From the NCBI GenBank assembly GCA_020161815.1, contig JAIUOP010000023.1:1-44902 (forward strand): a stretch of 44,902 bases of DNA, read 5' to 3'. This DNA is from Actinomycetota bacterium. GTDB taxonomy: Bacteria > Actinomycetota > Actinomycetes > Actinomycetales > Dermatophilaceae. The notes under the pieces were generated by a model. The model was given only the letters and a program-made list of their open reading frames with translations. It was not told the DNA's origin and did not search any database. Of this stretch, positions 38,939 through 44,902 are shown piece by piece. Both the position numbers and the translations under genes were made by a program. Within the stretch, counting starts at the first letter, position 1. Every line of letters begins with the position of its first letter.

Positions 38939-39397
38939 ATGACCGATCCGAGCCCCACCTACCGCGTCCAGGTGCCGCTGCGCTGGTCCGACATGGATGC
39001 CTACGGTCACGTCAACAACGTCCAGTACCTCCGCCTCCTCGAGGACGCGCGGGTCATCGGCTTCCGCGAGTGGTTCCCCGGGCGTGACCTCGTCGGCAAC
39101 GGCATCGTCGTCAGCCGCCACGAGATCGAGTACCGCACCCCGCTCGTCTATCGCGCGGCTCCGATCGAGGTCGAGATGTGGGTCACCGCCATCAGTGGCG
39201 CCAGCTTCGACCTGGGTTATCGCGTCTGTGATCCGCCCGCTGTGGGGGAGGGCGTGTATGCCGTCGCCGAGACCGGGCTCGTCGCCTTCGACCTCGAGAC
39301 CGGGCGCCCTCGCCGCCTTCCCGACGAGGCCAAGGAACTCCTGCGGGCGCACCTGGGCGAGCCGGTCGCCTTCCGTTGGTCGAAGTCGCGCCGATGA
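38939..39397 (+). CDS. Acyl-CoA thioesterase, 4HBT hotdog family
   Basis: The 152-residue single-hotdog protein has LRWSDMDAYGHVNNVQYLR at residues 14-32. Asp20 and the GHVNN helix form the active site of 4-hydroxybenzoyl-CoA-type thioesterases. Substrate unknown. ATG 38939 (GGGAGGA 8 nt upstream) is preferred over ATG 38930, which overlaps that ribosome site. It is divergent from the RecQ gene and overlaps the next gene by ATGA. Confidence 0.9.
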   Translation: MTDPSPTYRVQVPLRWSDMDAYGHVNNVQYLRLLEDARVIGFREWFPGRDLVGNGIVVSRHEIEYRTPLVYRAAPIEVEMWVTAISGASFDLGYRVCDPPAVGEGVYAVAETGLVAFDLETGRPRRLPDEAKELLRAHLGEPVAFRWSKSRR

Positions 39398-40035
39398 CCG
39401 ACGCCCTGATCCTCACCGACACCGACGCGATCGCCGACCTCGGCCGGTATGCCGGTCGCGCCCGCTCGCTCGACGCCGAGGGTGCCATGCGCCTCCAGGC
39501 CGTCGGGTCGGTGCTCGCCGCGTGGGTGGGCGTGCTCCCCGGCCATGGGCTGATGGGGGATGGCACGGTCCTGGGGCTGCGCACCTTCGCCCTGGCCGAG
39601 CCCGCGGACGTGGACCTCACCGTTCCGCTGGGAGCGGTCACCGATCGCACAGCGCGCACCGACCTCGGGACCCGGTTTCCCTTCCCGCCGACCCGCGCGT
39701 TCCCCCAGTGGGGAGCGCTGTCGCCGCCTCGGGGTGGCTGGGAGCCGCTGGGGCACATCGCATCCGAGTCCCTGGTCACCGCTGCCCGAGAGGGAATCAC
39801 GGAGATCGGCGAGGGTGCTGGACCCGGGTCTGGTGCACTGGCGGTCGCCGAGCTCCGGACGCGCGTGTGGGGGCGGACGCTGTCCCTCACCGGTGGCGAG
39901 GATGCGGTGACCGCGGGAGCCGGCTTTGCGGCATACGGACTGGGTTTTCTGGCCCCGGCGGGGACCGTTGCCGTCCATCGCAGTGGCGCATGGCGACGGG
40001 TGAGCTGCCCCGGGGGTTATGTCCTGATCCGCTGA
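39394..40035 (+). CDS. Conserved-looking protein of unknown function
   Basis: I do not recognise the family. The 213-residue product is soluble, without signal or membrane segments. It begins TDALILTDTDAIADLGRYAGRAR, has a central Pro-rich FPFPPTRAFPQW segment, and ends with a predicted beta strand GGYVLIR. The start is fixed by a 4-nt overlap with the hotdog thioesterase, suggesting a joint function. The 3' end overlaps the convergent MFS gene by 19 nt. Confidence 0.75.
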   Translation: MTDALILTDTDAIADLGRYAGRARSLDAEGAMRLQAVGSVLAAWVGVLPGHGLMGDGTVLGLRTFALAEPADVDLTVPLGAVTDRTARTDLGTRFPFPPTRAFPQWGALSPPRGGWEPLGHIASESLVTAAREGITEIGEGAGPGSGALAVAELRTRVWGRTLSLTGGEDAVTAGAGFAAYGLGFLAPAGTVAVHRSGAWRRVSCPGGYVLIR

Positions 40036-41507
40036 CCGGCTGCCACGACCACGGCGGCGAGGGCGCCGGCGGCGGCGAAGATCGCGGCGAAGAGCGGCGC
40101 GTCCTGGCTGGAGTGGCCCGCAGCGAAGGCGGCCGACGCAGCGGCGAGCCCGAGCACGCTGCCGAGCACGTCGGCGATCTGCAGGGAGGACGAGGTCTCG
40201 CCGTGCTCCTCGTGGCGGGAGAGTGCGAGCGCGAGGATGGCGGTCGTCGTGATGCCCAGTCCCATCCCGACACCGGCGACGGCCAGGGGGAGGGCCACCA
40301 GCCACCACGGGGCCTGGGTGATGGTGCAGGCGGCGAGCGTGAGGAGTCCGGTCGCGAGGAGGGCGCCGCCGGCGACGATGAGGCGCTCACGGGGGAAGTC
40401 CGTGCGCAGTCGTCCCTGCCACCAGGACCCGGAGAACCAGCCGAGCGAACCCACCGCGACGAGTCCTCCGGCGGTGAGCAGGCTCCGGCCGTGGACGGTC
40501 ACGAGCATGAGCGGGACATAGCTGATGCCGGCATAGAAGGTGCCGGCGAGAAGGGCCCGGGAGAGCATGACCGAGGGCATCCCTCGAGCCATGCGCCACG
40601 TGCCGACCGGGAGAAGGCGCGGAGCCGCGAGGACGATGCCGACCAGCCCGACGACGGCGAGGGCACGCTGCCAGGTGGGCCGGTCGCCGGTCGTGGCGGT
40701 GCCGTACTGCACGGCTCCGGCTGCGAGGGCAAGGGCCAGCCCGACCCACGCGGTGCGCAGGTGGGAGGAACTGGCCTCGGGGGTGTCCGTGGTCTCGAGG
40801 CCGTCGGTGGTCTCGGGGCGGTCGACCCCCCGTCCCTCGAGGCGTCCGCGCTGCGCGACGAAGAAGGCGAAGGTCGCCACGCACGGCGGCACGACGACGA
40901 GGAACACCCAGCGCCACGAGAAGGTGTCGGTCAGCCAGGCCGAGACGGCGGGGCCGGTGAGCGAGGGCAGGACCCAGGCGGCCGAGATGAGCGCGAACAG
41001 CCGGGGGCGGACGGCCTCGGTGTAGACGCGCGCGGCGATGACATAGAGCATCACGACGAGCAGGCCGCCACCCAGGCCGGTCACGATGCGTCCGGCGAGG
41101 AAGAGGGGGTAGTTGGTGGCGACTCCGCACAGGGCCGAGCCGCCCCCCACGAGGAGCTGGCCGGCGAAGGTGCCGGGCATCGGCCCCTGCCGGTCTGTCC
41201 ACACCCCCGCCAGGACGATGCCCAGCAGCTGGGCGGTGAGCATGGCCGAGAACGCCAGGCCGTAGCCGCGGATGGCCTCGAGCTCGGCGGCAACCGCGGG
41301 CATCGCCGTCGACACCGCCATCGACTCGAAGGCGACGACGGTGACCATGGCGAGGATGGCCGCCGTTATTGTCCGCAGGCTGGGAGCGAGCGGGCCCGTC
41401 GAGGTGGTGGCTGCGCGCACGGGCGGACTCGCCGAGCGCGAACCCGCCGAGCTCGAACCGACCGAACTCGATGTGGCCGAGCTCGGTTCGTCCGGTGTGG
41501 CGGTCAC
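40017..41507 (-). CDS. MFS drug/metabolite efflux transporter
   Basis: The 496-residue product has about fourteen membrane helices. Residues 1-35 are a Ser/Ala-rich cytosolic tail, followed by helix 1 (TITAAILAMVTVVAFESMAVSTAMP). GVWTDRQGPMPG matches the MFS motif A loop between helices 2 and 3, and a charged central loop (RLEGRGVDRPETTDG) separates the halves. The helix number suggests the DHA2 class. GTG 41507 is chosen for its GTGA overlap with the GDPD gene. The longer frame only re-reads that gene. Third gene of a coupled operon. Confidence 0.87.
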   Translation of the reverse strand: MTATPDEPSSATSSSVGSSSAGSRSASPPVRAATTSTGPLAPSLRTITAAILAMVTVVAFESMAVSTAMPAVAAELEAIRGYGLAFSAMLTAQLLGIVLAGVWTDRQGPMPGTFAGQLLVGGGSALCGVATNYPLFLAGRIVTGLGGGLLVVMLYVIAARVYTEAVRPRLFALISAAWVLPSLTGPAVSAWLTDTFSWRWVFLVVVPPCVATFAFFVAQRGRLEGRGVDRPETTDGLETTDTPEASSSHLRTAWVGLALALAAGAVQYGTATTGDRPTWQRALAVVGLVGIVLAAPRLLPVGTWRMARGMPSVMLSRALLAGTFYAGISYVPLMLVTVHGRSLLTAGGLVAVGSLGWFSGSWWQGRLRTDFPRERLIVAGGALLATGLLTLAACTITQAPWWLVALPLAVAGVGMGLGITTTAILALALSRHEEHGETSSSLQIADVLGSVLGLAAASAAFAAGHSSQDAPLFAAIFAAAGALAAVVVAAGQRIRT

Positions 41508-42306
41508 GAGGTCAGCGGCGTCCCGCGCTCGGCGAGGACGTCGCGCAGGACATCGATGTGGTCGGTGACGATGCCGTCGACGCCCAGGTCGAGGAGGCGG
41601 TGCATCTGGGCCGCGTCCTCGGTGGACCAGGCGTGGAACCAGACGTGGACGTGCTTGCCGAGGCGGTGGGCCACCGAGACCAGCTCCGGCGTGACGATCT
41701 GGAGGAGTCGACCGCGGATCCGGTGCTCCATGGGGATCTGGAGCGCCGGCGCGGGAGTGTGCAGCAGCCGCGACAGGGGCCCCGGCGCGAGGCGGAGGGC
41801 GCTGACGCCCACCTGGCCGGCGCTGGTCGCCAAGCGGGGACCGAGCGCCCGACGCGCGGCGCGCAGCCGTCGCTCGGAGAACGACCCGATGCACACCCGG
41901 TCGATGACCCGCATCCGCCGGATCAACTCGATCGTCGGGCCAAGGGCCTGCTCGGACTTGATGTCGATGTTGATCCGCGTGTGCGGGAACTCCTCGAGGA
42001 GCTCGGCCAAGGTCGGCAAGGGCTCACGGCCACCGATCCGCGCGGCCGACACCTCGGCATACGAATGGTCCGCGATGGCGCCCGTGGCGTCGGTGACGCG
42101 GTCTAGGTGGTCGTCGTGGAAGGCGACGACGATGCCATCGCGCGTGGCATGGACGTCGGTCTCGAGGTAGCGGTAGCCCATCTCGACGGCGGCGCGGAAG
42201 GCCGTCATCGTGTTCTCGATGCCCTGGTTGGGGCCATAGGCGGCGCCTCCGCGATGGGCCAGGCCGGTCGGGGTCGGGCCGTCGAAGTAGGCGAAGTCGC
42301 GCGCCC

Positions 42307-42310
<4 letters not shown>
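41504..42310 (-). CDS. Glycerophosphodiester phosphodiesterase
   Basis: The 268-residue TIM-barrel enzyme has LAHRGG (about 17), IENTMTAF (about 31), YLETDVHATRDG (about 48) and FHDDHLDRVT (about 64), the metal and catalytic residues of the GDPD family. It has no signal peptide, so it is probably cytosolic and acts on glycerophosphodiesters from lipid turnover. It is coupled by 4-nt overlaps to the alpha-glucosidase upstream and the MFS gene downstream. Confidence 0.93.
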
Positions 42311-44049
<1,739 letters not shown>

Positions 44050-44163
44050 CTGCCCAACTCTTCCGTATGCCGTGCGCCGCACCAAGCGCGTGCGGCCTTC
44101 GCCCTCGCGCGCTCTCCTGCCCCCGACCGCCGAGTTGTCTCCAGGGCCCGCGGCTCCCGTGGC

Positions 44164-44474
44164 GCAGATCGTGTCCGGATGGTGCAGCTATACCTGCGCG
44201 CCTGGGCAGGTCTTGCGGAGAAGGGTGCAGATCGTGTCCGGTGGCGTAGGTATAGGTGCGCCATCCGCCAAGTCCTGCGTGGGGGTGCGCAGATCGTGTC
44301 CGGTGGCGTAGGTATAGGTGCGCCATCCGCCAAGTCCTGCGTGGGGGTGCGCAGATCGTGTCCGGTGGCGTAGGTATAGGTGCGCCCTCCGCCAAGTCCT
44401 GCGTGGGGGTGCGCAGATCGTGTCCGGTGGCGCAGCCATACCTGCGCCTTTGGCCAACCTCTGTCTTGGCAGCC
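44164..44474. repeat. Tandem array of five ~62-bp units
   Basis: Units start with GCAGATCGTGTCC at 44164, 44227, 44289, 44351 and 44413. Lengths are 63, 62, 62, 62 and about 62 nt. Units 2-4 are nearly identical, differing at a single position near 44387. Units 1 and 5 are diverged edges. Each unit carries a small stem-loop (GGCGTA...TGCGCC in units 2-4). Unit length is not a multiple of three, so the array is not coding. The 44050-44477 stretch holds no gene. Confidence 0.93.
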
Positions 44475-44477
44475 GTG

Positions 44478-44714
44478 TCAGGCGGCCTTCCCGAGCCAGG
44501 TGTTGCGCAGCTCGACTCGGACGCCTTCCGCAGCCAAGATCCTGGCGAGCGCGATGGGATCCTTGGCCTCGGACCAGATCCATCGCGCGACTTTGAGCTT
44601 CTGGCGGCGGAGTCGGTCCTCTCGTTGCTTCTCGTTCCAAAGAATCTGTGCGGCTTCTTCTGCCGTGGCATCCGGTGGCACCCGGTACTTGACTTTGCCG
44701 TCGAACTCGCCGAC
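44478..44714 (-). pseudogene. 3' remnant of a gene cut by an IS21-type element (DUF559-like C-terminus)
   Basis: The remaining 78 codons read from VGEFDGKVKYR to NTWLGKAA, including REDRLRRQKLKVARWIW. The EFDGKVKY segment, then E-K-x-RED-x-LR and V-x-RW-x-W, matches the C-terminal end of DUF559-type endonuclease-fold proteins common in actinobacteria, often annotated as AbiEi-like or hypothetical. The 5' part is missing: at 44715 the frame runs straight into an IS end. The family call rests on pattern memory only. Confidence 0.55.
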
Positions 44715-44720
44715 TGTCAA

Positions 44721-44763
44721 TGGCCATGTCGCGGTCCCCGCTGGTGGCCAACTGAAAGTCCCC
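44721..44763. repeat. Two direct terminal repeats of the IS21-type element
   Basis: TGGCCA-N7-GTCCCC occurs at 44721-44739 and 44745-44763, 24 nt apart start to start. These are the likely transposase (IstA) binding sites near the tip. Confidence 0.7.
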
Positions 44764-44778
44764 ACCCCTCGCTGAGTT

Positions 44779-44902
44779 TCAGGTGGTCTTGAGTCGGGTT
44801 CCTCCGTTCGCTCTGGCCTGTTTCATTCGGTAGGAGTCGCCGTCGGTGATGACGGTGTGGCAGTGGTGCAGGAGCCGGTCGAGCATGCTGACCGCGGTGG
44901 TG
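44779..44902 (-). CDS. istB: IstB-like transposition helper ATPase, C-terminal 40 residues (partial)
   Basis: The frame read from the window edge gives VSMLDRLLHHCHTVITDGDS followed by YRMKQARANGGTRLKTT and a TGA stop at 44779-44781. LDRLLHH-x-x-x-x-I-x-G-x-SYR is the usual C-terminus of IS21-family IstB, the AAA+ helper of the IstA transposase. The N-terminal ATPase part lies outside the window. The stop is 64 nt from the element tip. Confidence 0.82.
   Translation of the reverse strand, partial: TTAVSMLDRLLHHCHTVITDGDSYRMKQARANGGTRLKTT

Larger units (their letters stand above)
44715..44902 (-). mobile_element. IS21-family insertion sequence, istB-side end (runs off the window)
   Basis: The element end begins TGTCAATGGCCA at 44715. 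Two copies of TGGCCA-N7-GTCCCC (44721-44739 and 44745-44763) in direct repeat match the multiple terminal repeats of IS21 elements. The istB 3' end follows. The other end lies beyond the window. Confidence 0.78.

Noticed and set aside
38997..42170. A 1057-codon open frame on the plus strand
   Set aside because: It crosses several well-supported genes on both strands, including GDPD and the MFS gene, and reads as low-complexity Ser/Arg/Gly sequence.
44164..44474. CRISPR array
   Set aside because: The units abut with no variable spacers, the 62-bp unit is too long, and no cas gene is present.
44188..44751. Protein-coding frames through the repeat array and remnant
   Set aside because: The unit is 62 nt, so each copy shifts the frame. 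The repeated peptides differ in frame and the frames run across the IS tip.

Overview
The window is a chromosomal piece of a high-GC Gram-positive bacterium, about 70% G+C by eye. High GC, many GTG starts, ATGA/GTGA-overlapping operons, and the presence of Orn, TreX-TreY-TreZ, EttA and paired dynamin-like GTPases point to an actinomycete. An Intrasporangiaceae-type organism (Janibacter or Tetrasphaera relatives) is my best guess, and that is inference. There is no plasmid, phage or CRISPR signature. One partial insertion sequence lies at the right edge.

Layout. (1) 143-9482 is a surface-glycan region: a rhodanese-like protein, a PIG-L deacetylase/WbqC pair behind tRNA-Lys, a YfhO-like membrane protein, an acyltransferase/GT2/CopC operon, and a lower-GC pair (GT-C-like membrane protein plus a capsule-type glycosyltransferase) that ends at tRNA-His. 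(2) 9662-12710 is housekeeping: orn divergent from a prsW/M20 peptidase pair. (3) 12726-16866 is tRNA-Arg followed closely by an ABC exporter, a GT4 and a second GT2 that is a same-length paralogue of the first. (4) 16927-22733 holds two overlapping dynamin-like GTPase genes, a single-stranded DNA-binding protein without the usual acidic tail (two DnaA-box-like 9-mers lie upstream), and ettA. (5) 22796-28160 is a second glycan region: methyltransferase, acyltransferase and O-antigen-ligase-like gene in one leftward operon, then a rightward acyltransferase and an unknown membrane protein. (6) 28196-35521 is fabG divergent from glgX(treX)-treY-treZ, the glycogen-to-trehalose pathway. (7) 35572-40035 is a TesB thioesterase, tRNA-Leu, a RecQ helicase fused to a phosphoribosyltransferase-like domain, a hotdog thioesterase and an unknown protein. 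(8) 40017-44049 is a tightly overlapping leftward operon: alpha-glucosidase, glycerophosphodiester phosphodiesterase, MFS transporter. (9) 44050-44902 holds a 62-bp tandem repeat array, a gene remnant, and the end of an IS21-type element that truncated it.

How the parts work together. The glycan regions supply glycosyltransferases, O-acyltransferases, a flippase-like ABC exporter and a polymerase/ligase, so the cell probably makes a decorated surface polysaccharide or teichoic-type polymer. The TreX-Y-Z genes debranch glycogen and release trehalose. The GTPase pair with ssb may serve membrane remodelling at division or chromosome segregation (inference).

Three window-wide patterns stand out. 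The octamer GTATGCCG/CGGCATAC occurs at least 36 times against about 1.6 expected, and is absent from the low-GC segment. Nine genes have a TANNNT -10 element 6-8 nt before the start codon, as expected for leaderless mRNAs. Glycan modules sit directly behind tRNA genes.
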